Positions 45,801 through 58,377 of a stretch of DNA of 64,000 nucleotides are shown piece by piece. The notes beneath the pieces are model-generated. The model had not been told where the DNA came from. It saw only the letters and a list, made by a program, of their open reading frames with translations, and ran no database searches. Source of the DNA: Iris pallida (lineage: Eukaryota; Streptophyta; Magnoliopsida; Asparagales; Iridaceae); NCBI GenBank assembly GCA_029216955.1, contig JANAVB010006997.1, positions 1 through 64,000 on the forward strand, written 5' to 3'. The position numbers and the translations under genes were made by a program. Numbering within the stretch: the stretch's first letter is position 1; each line of letters opens with the position of its first letter.

Positions 45801-46640
45801 TCTTCCATTGCCGTTACTACTCCCTGCCCTTGTTGAGTTGTCCCTGATCTGACTAAGGTGAAACGCTTCATGCCCGAAATATCAAAAGATACACTCCCTC
45901 TACGACAATCTATTGTCGCATGACTGTCTTTCAGCCAGTCCATGCCTAAGATAACGTCAAAATTTCCAACAGAAAATTCTATCAACCTGGCGGGTAAGGA
46001 ATGCCCGTAAACTACAACGCTACATGCTAGAATAATCCTACTAACTCCTACGAGCCCATTACCAGTGAGTATATTCAACCTCCCTAGCAATGCCTCGAAC
46101 TCCATTCCTAGTTGTGTCGCAAAGTGTGCAGATATAAATGAGTGTGATGCTCCCGAATCAAACAATGCTACTGCGGGATATGAGGCGACGAGAATGTTAC
46201 CTGCCACAACATCTTCCGATGCCAATGCCTCTTCCAAGGACAGAGTGAATGCCTGCCCTCGACCTCCTTGTTGGTTCCCATACTGCGGCCTAGCCTGGTG
46301 CTGCTGCTGGCCCCAGCCTTGGTGATTCTGGGGTGGTCCATATTGCTGCTGCATCGACGGTCCTTGCTGCCGAAACATCTGAGCCTGTGACATGAACGGA
46401 CGTTGTGCCAACGGTCTTACTGCTACCGCTGGTCCTCGATACTGGCCTGCCCCTGGTGCTGGCAGAGCAGGAAATTGTTGTACTGGTCCTCCTGACCTCG
46501 AATTCATGGAACAGGTGGAAACCCGATGATCTGGACTTCCACATATCAAATACTTCCCGTTCAATGTCCGACACACATCTCTAGTGTGCCCTACCTTCCC
46601 ACAATAAGTGTATCCCGTTGGGGGTTGCTGGTTCTTCCTT
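45801..46640 (-). pseudogene. Protease and zinc knuckles of Tekay-type element
   Basis: Two CCHC-like knuckles ([11 protein letters not shown] and [11 protein letters not shown]) lead into a Gln/Pro-rich linker ([17 protein letters not shown]) and then the aspartic protease ([21 protein letters not shown]). The same frame runs on into RT, so protease and RT are one polyprotein here (open 45482-46576). Confidence 0.88.
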
Positions 46641-47743
46641 TGTTGCTGTTGCTGCTACCTTGGTGGTGGTGTTGGCCCTCGTATTGCCACATCGTGAATG
46701 CGAATGCCAGGAGATGGTGTAACTCGGGGTGCTGCTCCCCCTCCTCCTTCAATCTGACTGTGGGATCTCTTCTGCCCTCCAGTCATTGCCGTGATCCTCT
46801 GAATGGTGATCTCATGCCTCCGGATTGCCGTCAACACCTTATCGAAAGTCTGATAATTGTGCCCCTCTTTTAATTGTAAGAGTTCAAGATGAAACCCTTG
46901 CTGGAACCTTATAGCCCTCTGGCTCTCCGTTGCTACCAACTCTAGGGTGAACCTACTTAATCTGCAGAACTCCGCTGCATAAGCATCTACTGTCTTGCCA
47001 GCCTGTTTGAGGTTGATAAACTTCTGTTGTAGCTCAAACTGCGCCACAACTCCATAGTACTTCGTCTTGAATCTTGCAGTAAAATCGTCCCAAGCAACAT
47101 GACGTCCGATGTCCAATTCTTCTGATTCCTACCAATCACGCGCGAGGTCCTGAAGTAACAACTTCACTTGATCCACACGTTCTTCCGCTGGTACCTTAGC
47201 TGCCGTCAGAATAGCCTCAATATCCTTAAGCCATGCATCTGCTGAGATGGCATCTTCCGTGCCCTCGAAACGGCAGGGGTTGTACTTGCAAAATCTGGTT
47301 GATGCTCCTGAATCTGTCCTTGCCCCTCTTTCCAAAGCCGTCTGGAACCCTTGGTTGAGTAATACGTTATGCTCTTGCAACTGAGCATGCATGCGCTGCT
47401 GGGCTAACATCTGATGTTGCTGCGTAGCCATCATCCCTCTCATGATCTCCAGAAGGGCCGGTGTGTCCACTTCCACAGGGGTAGGTGGAACTATTGGCGG
47501 TATAGGAACCTCCGGATACTGCGGTCCAGCTGCTGGTTCCACTATCACTTCTTCTTGGATAGTCTCTTGAGGTAGTACTGGTCCTTGTTGCTGACCAACA
47601 AGGTCAAGTTGCCCGTGTTGCCCTTGTTGTTGCTGTCCAGTCCTGACAGATGCGGACGAGGTGTCCCTAAGGAAAGGGACAAGAGAGCAATCAAACGACC
47701 GGACATGAAGGATCAATGAAGTCGAAGGATACTGGAATATCAA
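46641..47743 (-). pseudogene. gag: Gag of Tekay-type element
   Basis: The retrotransposon gag domain is recognisable: CRFEGTEDAISADAWLKDIE, WDDFTARFKTKYYG, LKQAGKTVDAYAAEFCRLSRF, and the RFQQGF region. A TAG at about 47126 breaks the domain after DLARDW and another at about 46653 precedes the Gln run. The N-terminal part is Gln/Pro-rich with a predicted helix (ALLEIMRGMMATQQHQML). The start is uncertain; the frame opens near 47743, about 110 bp inside the 5' LTR boundary. Confidence 0.85.
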
Positions 47744-47834
47744 ACTAGGGTTGAGAATAACGAATCATGAGATTAAGGGAAACATGTGTGACTGAGACAT
47801 CCTATAAATTAAAACACCCCACAAGTCTGAAATA

Positions 47835-47852
47835 GACCTGCATGGGCCACCA
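47835..47852 (-). other. Primer binding site (tRNA-Ile type) of Tekay-type element
   Basis: On the minus strand TGGTGGCCCATGCAGGTC lies 1 nt after the 5' LTR and is identical to 4255-4272 of the LARD. Sequence beyond these 18 nt differs. Confidence 0.7.
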
Positions 47853-47853
47853 C

Positions 47854-50411
47854 TGTCACGCCCCAGAACCAGAATACTGGAGAGCGGGGGAATGACTCAG
47901 CCAGCTACGTATTACGGGTACGGAAATACCGTATAATACGATCAATGTTGTCTTAAAGACGAAGGGGTGCATACTACATGAAAGTCTCGCTATGGTCACT
48001 TCACATCTATTATCTCAATCAATCAAACAAGAAATAGTAATAGAGAACATGTAAGATAATGCAGTAAGGCGTCCCAAACTCTCAGTCAAAATGTTCTTGA
48101 TATCTGGCTTTACAAAACATAGCCAGATGATGTAGCAAAGTATACACAATTGTTATCAGCTGCAGCCTGACTTAGTTACAATTCTGTAAAAGTAAGTACA
48201 AGATAATCCGACTAACATGTCGGTGCCCAACGGCAAAGTATAAAGTAAGTAACAAACGAGCGGGAAAGTAAGGAACCCACTCGAGTCCTCCTGCGATCAT
48301 TCCTCTAGTATTGACCATCTTGGAGGTGGAAGTAAGCTGAGTCCTCGAGAACCGGCTCTAAATCTGGCCATGCAAAACCAGAGAGGTTAGACCTCTAATA
48401 GCAAGTACCGCAAGGAAGCACGATATGAGAAATTAGAACCAGTAGATAAGAAAAATTTATGATAAATAGATCTCTGCTTGCTACTGGGACTCACATAACA
48501 TCACGACACTTCAAACCAACTTCCCAACCAAACAAGGACAGAAGTTGACCCGTCATGTCCTGATATTCTGATCATCTTGGTAGTTAACAGAGTAGGTACA
48601 GTACATAAACAAGTCAACTTAAACGGCCATGCAACTACTACGGCTTGCTACTGTGAGTTCCAAGTTATCTTGGACTTATGAAATAAGGGATTCCTCAGTT
48701 CTTACTATGTGCAAGCAAGGCTAGTCAACCCAATCAATCAATTGCGCCAATCATGAATTAGACGAGTCCCAGCGGGACGCCCGTCATCAATATACAATAA
48801 ATAATATAAGCAGATACCGCTCCCTGCCCGTGTGGCAGATTTGCAGTATCTGTAGGAACCAGCCGGCATGTCGGGCACTTAATAGTCCTAAAGATGGCTG
48901 CCATGTTAGAACTCGAGAATCCGTTCTCTCCATGCAATCATTATTTTATTTAATTTAGTAGCCTCTATGTTAAGTGAAATCCCATACCGTGGATCATGGT
49001 CCTTCAGAATGAGTACTTTCGTACAAAGTACGATATGCACAACTCTACAACGATACCTGTGCGGTTAGGTTGTAGGTCATACATAGTGTAATACAAAAAT
49101 CAAAACTAGCCACAGAATAATCATGCCTTGACCATAAAGTACACATGCTACTTTTGTAAAATAAATAAATTGAAGCCTGCACGTGTCTATATGCCAATAT
49201 TCGGGATCGGCCAATCGATTGCAATAGTTCATAGTTAATATGAACGTGTCTCATTCAATTCAATAAGACGACTAGCCAGTCTCTTAGTTCCAACTAGGAA
49301 CGCATGATCAATTATTAGTCAAGATCACAATTTATGTCAATTAATGTCAATTCAGGACAAGAATCAGCCAAAAGGCATTATGGGCTAGAGTTCATACGGC
49401 CGGGAAAGTAGGGTCTCATGCGGCTGGGAAATATGTGCTCATGTGACGAGAAATGATATGCTCATGCGGCTGGCACCAATCCAGCCATGGGCTGAGAAAA
49501 AGTAAAGTTATGCGGCTGAGAAACTAAGTCCATGCGGCTCAGTAAAACATGCATATGCGGCTAAGGGATCTGGGCCCTATGCGGCTCAAGTTCATGCGGC
49601 TGGGATTCAAGCTCATGCGGCTAGATTGGACTAGGCCTTATGCGGCCAAAATCTTCAAGCGGCCAGAATGCTCATGCGGCCAGGATGCTTTATGCGGCGA
49701 AAATCTTCATGCGGCCAAAATCTTCATGGGGCCAGAATGCTCATGCGGCCAGGACGCTTTATGCGGCAAAAATCTTCATGCGGCCAGAATGCTCATGCGG
49801 CCAGAATGCTCATGCGGCCAAAATGCTTTATGCGGCCAAAACTGTTCTTCTTCTCCGAATTTTCTGAGAACAGAACCATGGAAGCCATTGCTTCCAAACT
49901 CTCTAAATCCTTCATTCCAAGCCCAAATCTGGACTTTCATAGGTCAAAATGGGGTAGAACGAAATTCTCTACAACATAGAACTATCAAAACTTGGAAATA
50001 ACAAGGTTAGCTAGATCAAAACCCAATAATCCAAAAATACAATAATTTTAGATCTACACAAAATGAGCCATGGAAATTGAAAACGCTAAGTACTAAAGTA
50101 TCTAAGAATCTTGTGAGGAAGACAATGGAACAACGAAAGTGGAGATCCATCAAGAAGCAAGTTGTACTTGCCTAGCTCTCCTAGGTTGGTGGGGGAGTTA
50201 TGAGGAAGAAGAAGAGTAAAGGAGAAGGAGTAATAAAGAGAGAGAAAGGCAAAGTAAAAAGCAAAGTAAAAAACAGAAAGTAAAATACAGAAAAATAATT
50301 AGCATAAAATTAAAGGAATTTAAATACAGAACAATACATGATAAAATTTAAATAAATACATTTAAGAAGTACACGTATTTAAAATGCGTATTCTGGGAAC
50401 GGGTAGTGACA
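47854..50411 (-). mobile_element. Tekay-type element, 5' LTR (2558 bp)
   Basis: Colinear with 40007-42670 apart from the 105-bp difference and scattered changes. It repeats the ATGCGGC array at 49395-49845, with several half-sites mutated. Frames at 49549-50001 come from that array. Confidence 0.9.
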
Positions 50412-52348
50412 ACGGCAAAGGAGCCTCTGCTGGTCATTTGATTTCTCCAGCTCACTCTTGACAAAAGCCAACGCCTCTTCCAACTGTCGAATCTGTTCCC
50501 GGAGGGTTTTATACCATTCCTTTAAGGTTGTTTGATGGCAGACTTAAACTTCTTCAGCATCGATCACCTCTTCAATCTCTACTTCAACCTAAGCAATCCT
50601 GTGAGCCAGAGCCTGATGTCTCTGTTCATGCTGGGAAAGTTCAGCGACCATTTCTCTAGTTCTGCGTCCGTAAGGGACGAAAGGCCACGCTCAAGGCCTT
50701 GATGCTCTAAGACTATGGCTTCTAATTTTGTCAGCGAAGCCTCTACAGCATCCGCTTTTGCCTCATATCCCTTATACTCGTGCAAGGCCACTAGGTGGGC
50801 TCTTACTGCGGACCGAGCCTGCCTAAATGTTTGGTTATGCTGCAAGACGCCCTCTATACCGTGCATTAAAGCATGGCGAATGGTGCCTCGAATAAGGTTG
50901 GCATAATAAGCATTGTCAGCCACGGCCATTGGAGTCATCGGAGATGCCACGATGGAAGGTCCCGGAACAGTGGCGACAACTAATACATGATTAAGAATTA
51001 CGGCCGTGGCAGGTAGTGCTATGACCGAGGCGGAGGCCATCAATGGAGCGATGATAGTACCTATCGATGTTGTACGATTTAGCCCATACGTAGCTGATTT
51101 AGGAGTGATCCCGTGGATGACTGGCTCTTCAACAGGCTCCCTTATCGGCTCTTTAATAATCTCTGCGACTGACTTTTAGGCAGTCTCATTGGCTAGCTCT
51201 TGAGCGGTAGCCGTGACTAGCTCAGCAATGATTTTTGTAACCAACTTTTCAACAGACACCTCGACCGACTCCTCAGTCGTCTCCTCAATCGGTTCTTCAG
51301 CAGATGGCTCGTCAGCAATCTCCTCAACAATCAGTTTGGCAGTGGTCTTCTCGACTGGTTTTTTATCTGCCTCCTCGGTAGCTACATTGGCAGATTCCTC
51401 AACAACCGGTCCTTCAACAGTCATTTCGGTCTCTTTGACCCGACTATCAATAGTTTCGTCGACAGGCTCGTCAGTAGCCTCCTCGACCGCCATCTGATTG
51501 GTTATATTGACCGGCTCTTCAGTGGCCAAATCGTCAACAGTCTCCTCGAACTGCTCTTCCATGGTCTATTTGGTTGCCACACCAAGGACCATATCGGCCA
51601 ACTCTTAAATAGCCTCCTGGGTCGCTTTCATAATGACCTCATCGACTAACTATTCGATGGTCATCTTGACCGACTCCTCAATGGCTTTGCCGGCTAACTC
51701 TTTAATAGCCTTCGCCGTCAATCTTTCTATAGTCTCTTCGACCAGCCTTTGAGGCGGATCCCTGATGTTTGCTAGGGGTAATTCATCGGTCGCTTGATCC
51801 TCCTCACCTTTCGGTACATCTGGGTTCTCTTCAGGCCCTTCCTCGATATAGGGAGGAGGTTCAGTAAAGGGGTCCTGAGCAATGCCTTCAATATCCTTAG
51901 CTGTTCGGCCCATCGTGGGTACAAATTCTGGAGTCATACCTTTGGCCACAACCAGACCAATTCCGGGTATCTCTACGGGCTCGTCCACAGTCGGCTTCAT
52001 GAAAGTTTCTCGCTGATGCGAAGCCATTAGCTCCGAAAAGCCCTGAGTCTCATACTCAAAAAGAGAAAGAGTAGAGACATCTTTCGAGTTAGTTACGTCA
52101 GTAGCGACGGTCACCGAGTTCTCCTCTAGGATACTAGCCTCTTCAGTCTTCGCAATCATAGGCATCTTAAGATTTCGAGGACCCACGACAAAGGCCAGTC
52201 TTTCTTCCCTTCTCAAAGAAGGACATTCGGTGGGCAAAGGGATGATAACTCCAACCGTCGGACACGGTGGCTCCTTCTGGTGTACCTCCAGAGTAGGTTC
52301 CTCAAGAAGTTCCCTGAGTATCTCCGACCATCTAGACTTTTTCTTCGC
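50412..52348 (-). pseudogene. Outer Tat-type antisense gene, middle exons
   Basis: Minus-strand open pieces 50579-51043, 51176-51562 and 51650-52348 follow one another. In order of translation: a charged segment (WSEILRELLEEPTLE), a long acidic, low-complexity Glu/Thr/Val region with a loose repeat (VEEPVDETI, VEKTTAKLIVEE), a helical region (NAYYANLIRGTIRHALMHGIEG), and the start of the coiled coil (REQIRQLEEALAFVKSELEKS) cut by the gypsy insertion. Same order as the inner antisense gene, but sequence similarity is weak. Stops and frame changes show it is broken. Confidence 0.65.
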
Positions 52349-52418
52349 CTGTATAAGTAAAACAGTAATAAACAAAAATTTTGGGATAAAAACCCGAATA
52401 AAAAGGACTGAAGTGTAC
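52349..52418 (-). other. Intron of outer antisense gene (70 bp)
   Basis: On the minus strand the donor CACAG|GTACACTT and acceptor ACTTATACAG|GCG bound a 70-bp AT-rich stretch. It sits between a Lys/Ser/Arg-rich exon and the acidic exon, equivalent in place to the 76-bp intron of the inner gene. Confidence 0.6.
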
Positions 52419-52740
52419 CTGTGAAGAAGATTCAATAGGCGGAGTGCTCTGTCGCAGCAATGATCGTAGTGAGGGTCTGCACTGCCTAGGTACATCCCGC
52501 TTGGTTCTCTTGGCAGGAGGATAACTCCCCTCAGAAGGAGCCCGACGTTTCGACGAGGTATTCAAAGGCACTGCCTCCTCTCTTCTTTCTCGGGAGTAAC
52601 TTTAGTGTATGTTCTTGTGTTGTTGGCAGTAGCTTTAGTGGTGTGTGTCCAAGCATGACTTGGTTGCCATCGATGATGGCATCGATATGGTAGCGGGTGT
52701 GTGTGTGAGAGAGAGACTTAGAGTTAGTAGACATTTTCAA
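52419..52740 (-). pseudogene. Outer Tat-type antisense gene, 5' remnant
   Basis: Minus-strand frame with a basic segment (SSKRRAPSEGSYPPAKRTKR) that ends SSSQ at the intron donor. The large mobile-domain-like region seen in the inner gene is not visible here, so it was lost or is too diverged. A second open frame (52531-52740) begins MKMSTNSKSLSHTHTRYH; its relation is unclear. Confidence 0.45.
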
Positions 52741-53219
52741 AATTGTTATTCCTAATAACTTCTATGACTTGTCACGAGGCATCACACGACACCGTGAGTG
52801 AGGTACATTCAGTCGGCATGAGTTTACGCATTTGGCTTGTCATTGGTACGAGCAGTTTGTGTGTCAGTACATATAGAGTTAGATGGTGTCTATCGTAGTA
52901 ACTCGTATTGAGATATGAGTTGTTCGACTAATGGATATGACTTGTACCATTCACGGGCGGGAAAAACTACTAACAAGCATATGAGACAGACCCTTTAGAC
53001 TATATAGTCTTTGGAGGAGGTTACGTAGTCATGAGCCTCATAGTTTCATAGTTGTATGTTTGGCTCATAGCTTATAGTTTATAGCATCGGTTCGTGATCC
53101 GACATCGGCTTATGATTTAGTATTATATCCTTATCACCTACCCATACCCCCAATGTCGTCTTCATATGCATTCACATATAGTGGGTTAGATCTACTTATA
53201 CATGCTCATAGCATAGGAC
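52741..53219. other. Unassigned spacer upstream of outer antisense gene
   Basis: No ORF, repeat or promoter motif that I can defend. By position it should hold the antisense promoter and the outer element's polypurine tract, but neither is clear. Confidence 0.3.
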
Positions 53220-54123
53220 TGTAGAAGCATGAAAAAGCGTAGAATAGTTCAGAAGCGCAGGAGACCCATAACTTTCTACACGCTTTAAAACTCAGACAAC
53301 GCATAATGAAAAGTTCTTTATTAAAATCATGTTTACAAAAGATCTATTACAGACTCTTCATGGTTACATATAAAGACTAAAACCAAAAGCACAACCTACA
53401 AAATGCACGGTCTTCAGAAGCGTGCAGTCTTCAGAAGCGCGCAATCTTCAGAAGCGTGCAGACCCCATAAGTGCAGCAGTGTCAGAGCAAATCACTTTCT
53501 CGTCAGAGCGAGCTACTTCTTAGTCAGACGTGGAGGAACTCCAATATGGCTATTAAAGCAGCTATTGGCCCGAGCAAGAATGCAGCTCCTGTACGAAACT
53601 CACAGTACTACTTGCGGCTCTTCCAGCATAACAGGGCGCGCAGCTCCTCCCGCTACAATATGGCTAATGAAGTCATTATTGAGCAGGACAAAGCACAACA
53701 TGTAGCTATTCGGATTAGCAATCAATCTAAATCGGTAGCTTGGATCTCGAAGACCTCCAAGATATTGTTCAGGTTCGAACCCCTTATGCCAAACGTTCAA
53801 GTGCATCTCAAAACTTTATAGTTGTTCTTCAACAAGACCACAGCTTCTTTGAATGAAGAGATCTACAACCAACAGCCGACTTATGCAAGGCCTATGGCTG
53901 CCCGAAGCTAAGTCGGGGTCAAACATGACAGGAGAATGACTAGAAATTGTGAGCAAGATCTCACCCAAAAAGCTTTTCTTTATATAGGCTATGTGGTCCA
54001 ACCCACATGCCACGTGGCAGTCGATCAAAGGACCCCGGAGTAATGGGATAAACCTAAGACTCGGCATAATGAATCACATTTAATAGATTCATTTGACTAA
54101 AGCTTGGGCTACCGTTTCTCGAG

Positions 54124-54142
54124 CCCCCCCCCCCCCCCCCCC
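54124..54142. repeat. Poly-C tract, 19 C
   Basis: An uninterrupted run of 19 C (G on the other strand) inside the candidate LTR. Confidence 0.95.
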
Positions 54143-54399
54143 AAAGCGGCGACAATTAAAGAAGATGTTGACTCAGCTACTCAAAGATGGCCATTAATTT
54201 TCTTAGGTTCACAATGACTTTGACATTCCGTAAAAGTGCAGCTCCTTCATGGTTACCTAAAAGTGCAGTTCCTTCATAGTCGCCCAGAAGCGCAACTACA
54301 AATAAGCACAGCTCCTTCAGAGCTCCCCGGAAGCACAACTCCCCAAAAGTGCAGCCTTTATGGCACGCAGGTCACTCACAGCACGACACTTTTTTGAAA

Positions 54400-55045
54400 G
54401 ATGCCAAAAGCATAATGACTTTGTTACCTCAAGAGCACAGTCTCCTTGTCATCCAAAACTGTAGTGACTTTGTTGCCTCAAGAGCAGTCTCTTCGTTGCC
54501 CAAAAGTACAGTAACTTCATTGCCTCAAGAGCACAGTCTCCTCGTCGCCCAAAAGCACAGTGACTCCATTGCCTCAAAAGCACAGTCTCCTCGTCGTCCA
54601 AAAGCATAGTGACTTCGTTGCCTCAAGAGCACAGTCTCCAACTTGTCCAATAGCACAGTGACTTCATTGCCTCAAGAGCAGTCTCCTCGTCGCCCAAAAG
54701 TGTAGTGAATTTGTTGCCTCAAGAGCACAATCCCTTTATCGCCCAAAAACGCAGTGACTTCGTTAACTCAAGAGCAGTCTCTTCGTCGCCCAAAATTACA
54801 GTGACTTTGTTGCCTCGAGAGCACAATCTCCTCGTTGCCCAAAAGCACAGTGACACCGTTGCCTCAAGAACACACTCTCATCGTCGCCCAAAAGTGCAGT
54901 GACTTCATTGTCTCAAGAGCAGTCTACTCGTCGCCCAAAAGCACAGCGACTTCGTTGTCTCAAGAGCAGTCTCCTCGTTACCCGAAAGCGTAGTGACTTC
55001 GTCGCCTCTACAGCAGCCTTCTCGCCGCCCAAAAGTGCAGTGGTT
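54400..55045 (+). repeat. 47-49-bp tandem array (about 13 units) in outer LTR
   Basis: Units follow the pattern AGAGCACAGTCTCCTCGTCG, CCCAAAAGCACAGTGACTTC, GTTGCCTCA. A 2-bp length difference (AGAGCAGTCTC versus AGAGCACAGTCTC) gives 47- and 49-bp forms. It holds no consistent reading frame. Confidence 0.85.
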
Positions 55046-55597
55046 CAAACACTACCAAAAGTGTAAATCATATAACGTACAATTCCCCTACAATGTGGCA
55101 TTATACCACGTAGGCAGTATGGCAGTTGCATCTTTTCAGATACAATTGGATTCAATTTAGTGTATCTTTTCAGATACAATCAAATCTGGTTTGTTTAAAC
55201 CGTTGCCCCTGAGATAGAGTCGAATTTAGTTTATTTAAACAATTGTATCTTTTTAGATGCGATCAAATCTGGTTTTGTTTAAACTCGTCGCTCATGAAAT
55301 GAGATCGGATTTCAGTTTGTTTGAATAGCCGTTCTCTCGATAAGAGCAAGATCTAGTTGGTTATATCTGAGCAAAGTAATTGGGCAATGGACACACGCCA
55401 TGTGTCAATTAATCGATCATACTGATAGAAGATGATAACTGTCCAAGATCTCGATCATGGAGAATTCCAATAACCACCACGTGTCAGCTCAGCAGCAGCC
55501 TTCATAAGAGCAGTTACAACAGATATTTTTCACAATCTCGCGCGCGCAGCGATTATGTGCGCTAGAAACCCTTATGCACATCATACATGTGCTTGCC

Positions 55598-55609
55598 TAT
55601 AAATAGAAG
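55598..55609 (+). promoter_or_regulatory. TATA box in candidate outer LTR
   Basis: CCTATAAATAGA, followed about 30 bp later by a likely start region (CATTCAAGAATTCTTCAG). Same TATA type as in the inner LTR. Confidence 0.5.
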
Positions 55610-55845
55610 GAGCCTTCCTTCATTCAAGAATTCTTCAGCGTCTTCTTGATTGGCACCCCTGAGTACCACTCATAACCATCAGAAAGTCAGGGCAAGTTCT
55701 GTTCGTCGTCAGATTGTCAACGGAGTAAAGGAGCTGCTGCAGTACTCGATCACCACCATCATACTTCCCCATAAATTCTTGTACCTAGATCTCCTTGTAC
55801 TTTTTATACGTTTAAAATACAAAAAGTTTATATAACTTTTGTCAT

Positions 55846-56176
55846 GGCAAATAGGGACATTATCTTGTCATGGATTAGGGTGTCACCTCTTATCCTTGTT
55901 TGGTTGTAGGGGTGGTTCACTACTTTGATGATGGGATACTAAACCGTATTGTGATCCAGGTTATTCCTTTATATTTATTCATTTCATATTATGGCATGTT
56001 CTTTTGTATCTTGTTACATCCCTCTGAGGACCTGGTGATCTCTTCATGTTATTGCGGAGCGCTTATAGATAGATGGATGGTATGTCTGCATCTTTATGCT
56101 TTAGGTATTGCTTGTAGTATTTATTATTTTATCATTCTTATGTGTTTTATATATTTTTTATCATGATATACTCTAC
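55846..56176. other. Unassigned AT-rich stretch between two LTRs
   Basis: No clear coding content. TGTCACCTC at about 55888 could be the reverse end of an LTR whose other part lies beyond 61267; this is speculation. The small open frame at 55900-56166 has no recognisable domain. Confidence 0.3.
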
Positions 56177-57472
56177 TGTCACGACCCGCACCCACATGAT
56201 ATTCAGGAACGGGGGCGTGAGTCATGCCCAGCCTATGACACAGAAGTGTCGTAGTGCACTGTTTTAGCCAGTCAAGCAACCTACTCAATCACAGAAGTAA
56301 AGTGAGATCACATAAAGATATAACCTGATTTTATAAACAAATAATCAAGAGTCTGATCACAAATTTATTACAACACTGGATAAAGTTATCCGAAGATAAA
56401 TCCGATAGCAAGTAATAGAATCAAATTAGGACAATAAAACTAAGGAATGAAAAATATAACAAATCCCTCCAGGGATTGGCTTCATCCTGCCTCATTAGAA
56501 GGATGCCTAAAATGTAAACGATCCAGTCAGGAAAGCAAGTACATCCGAGACAAACGTTGCACGATACAAAATAAAGCTATAAAAAATACAATATGTGAAA
56601 ACAAGTAATGTGATACTAAGTACTGTAATGTAATACAACATGTAACACTAACGACTAAGACAATAACCATGATCGAGGATAAACACGACTATATGCTATA
56701 TGTAATTTGAAATACCGGGTTCAATATGTGGTCGGCTAGTGTAATTTGGCACATCCAAAGATGGCTATTAACGATTGAATCCGACACGACATACGTAAAA
56801 TGTATGTGTGCAATTAACAATAATCACAAAAAATATAGGTGTGGCCACATAACTACTTGGCATTTTCCCACTCATAAAACACAAGACAATATCAACACGA
56901 TATAAAACATGGAACATGATCATTGTACGATACAGGTAAACACGAACGATCACGTATCAAGATTTTGTCTCAATATGAAACATGACTCAAATATGGAATA
57001 ATCATTGCATTTATAATGTATAGAGAAATGTAAGTAAGGAGTGTACTTGCCTCAAATAATTGGAGTTGACATGCACGACACGAATGTATCGACACAGAAT
57101 AGGTACAAATGCTACGCTTCTAATAGATGATCCCAAATGATGAAACAAGCAATTCCATCGAGTTCGAAATAGTCCAAATAACCCAATTTGATATATAGAA
57201 GTCCACATTTGAAAATCGACACGATTATCGATTGAGATAGAAGTTCGAACTTGCGAAGAATATAAAATGTTTGATTAGTCATGATCAAGAGTTGTCTATT
57301 CTAATAAAAAAAGGAATTTGATTAAGGGAATAAATTCTTAGTCAATTATATATACTTATTTTTGAGTATTTACAACTATTATATTTAGAAATTCTCATAC
57401 TTAACTTTAAAAATAATATGCAGAAGCATATTAGGTACTAGAGCCCATTACGAAAAATGAATACATAACAAT

Positions 57473-57486
<14 letters not shown>

Positions 57487-57547
<61 letters not shown>
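57487..57547. repeat. (TA)n microsatellite
   Basis: About 30 uninterrupted TA units in AT-rich DNA. Confidence 0.95.
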
Positions 57548-57549
<2 letters not shown>

Positions 57550-58377
57550 ATTTTATTAGATAATAATATGTTTTTAGGAATTATTATTAAAAATAAAAGT
57601 CCAAAATAATTAATTTAGTTCACTAAACTTTTTGTTTAAAATCTATTGGGCTTAGGCCAAATTCAAATTATTTAAAAAGTCCAAATCCCAAAAAATAATC
57701 CTATAAAAATCAGAACTTAATTTCTTTGGGACAAAGGCCCAAGCCCATAGATAATTTAAAACCAACTCATTCAAATTAAGCGTAAAATCAAATCATAGAT
57801 TCAGGCTGCCCGAATTGAAGTAGTATGGCCCAGGAGATTAAAATCTATTTATATAACAAAATTACCTAAAGCCTGCAAATATTCTCAACCTATAATACAT
57901 AAAACAAACCCATAGGTCTACTGTTCTCCAACACAAAGAAATTAAAAACAAAGAAATAGCAGAAAGAAAGAGCAGAGGGAGAGAGAGGATTCGAGCGAGA
58001 GGGAAAGAGGAAAGCGTGAGTGAGGAAAGAGATGGAAGACTCACTGAGCTTCCTTGGCTGGCATGAGCGTGGATCGGCGACATGGGTAGCCGCGGCAGAT
58101 GCGACGGTTGGAGAAGAAGCCGCCGGGGTCATGGCGGACGGCGATGCTCCGGATCTGGAGCCGCAGATACGGCTCGGTGGGTGCGATGCTCGCAGGTGGC
58201 TGTGTGGTTCTAGATATAGTGCCCCGCTTTCGTTGGGGCAAAGCAATATGTAATAGGCTCGTGGCAAGTCAGACATAGTTGGGAACATAGATGGCTAGTC
58301 TGACTCAGCGACGAGTTTGGTATACGAAAACCAGTTTTATAATGAAAGAGAAACTAATTTAAGTCATGATATGCAAG

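Larger units (their letters stand above)
40007..50411 (-). mobile_element. Chromodomain gypsy element (Tekay/Del type), complete with both LTRs
   Basis: LTR pair 40007-42670 and 47854-50411 in the same orientation, both beginning TGTCACGCCCC/TGTCACTACTC and ending TGACA on one or other strand. Flanks are ACTGG and ACGGC, an imperfect 3-of-5 match, so the target site repeat is doubtful. The minus-strand polyprotein is in order gag, protease, RT, RNase H, integrase, chromodomain. It inserted in the coiled-coil part of the outer antisense gene. Confidence 0.92.
53220..55845 (+). mobile_element. Candidate 3' LTR of outer Tat-type element
   Basis: TGTAGAAGCATGAAAAAGCG at 53220 resembles the start of the inner Tat LTR, and the stretch ends near TTTTGTCA at 55845. 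Shared layout with the inner LTR: short GCGC/AAGCG motifs near the start, a CACGTGTC motif (55489), a TATA box CTATAAATAG (about 55598) about 245 bp before the end, and CTTGTACTTTTT near the end. It contains a 47-49-bp array. The 5' LTR is outside the window, so the boundaries are tentative. Frames at 53403-53821 and 54349-54902 look fortuitous. Confidence 0.5.

Noticed and set aside
40002..50416. Perfect target site duplication of the Tekay-type element
   Set aside because: ACTGG and ACGGC match at only three of five positions; I do not claim it.
54400..55045. 47-49-bp array as CRISPR or coding repeat
   Set aside because: No spacers; the reading frame is not maintained because unit length alternates between 47 and 49.
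57862..58288. A small host gene in the GC-rich block
   Set aside because: Open in several frames on both strands, within an LTR, with no recognised domain; high GC lowers stop frequency.
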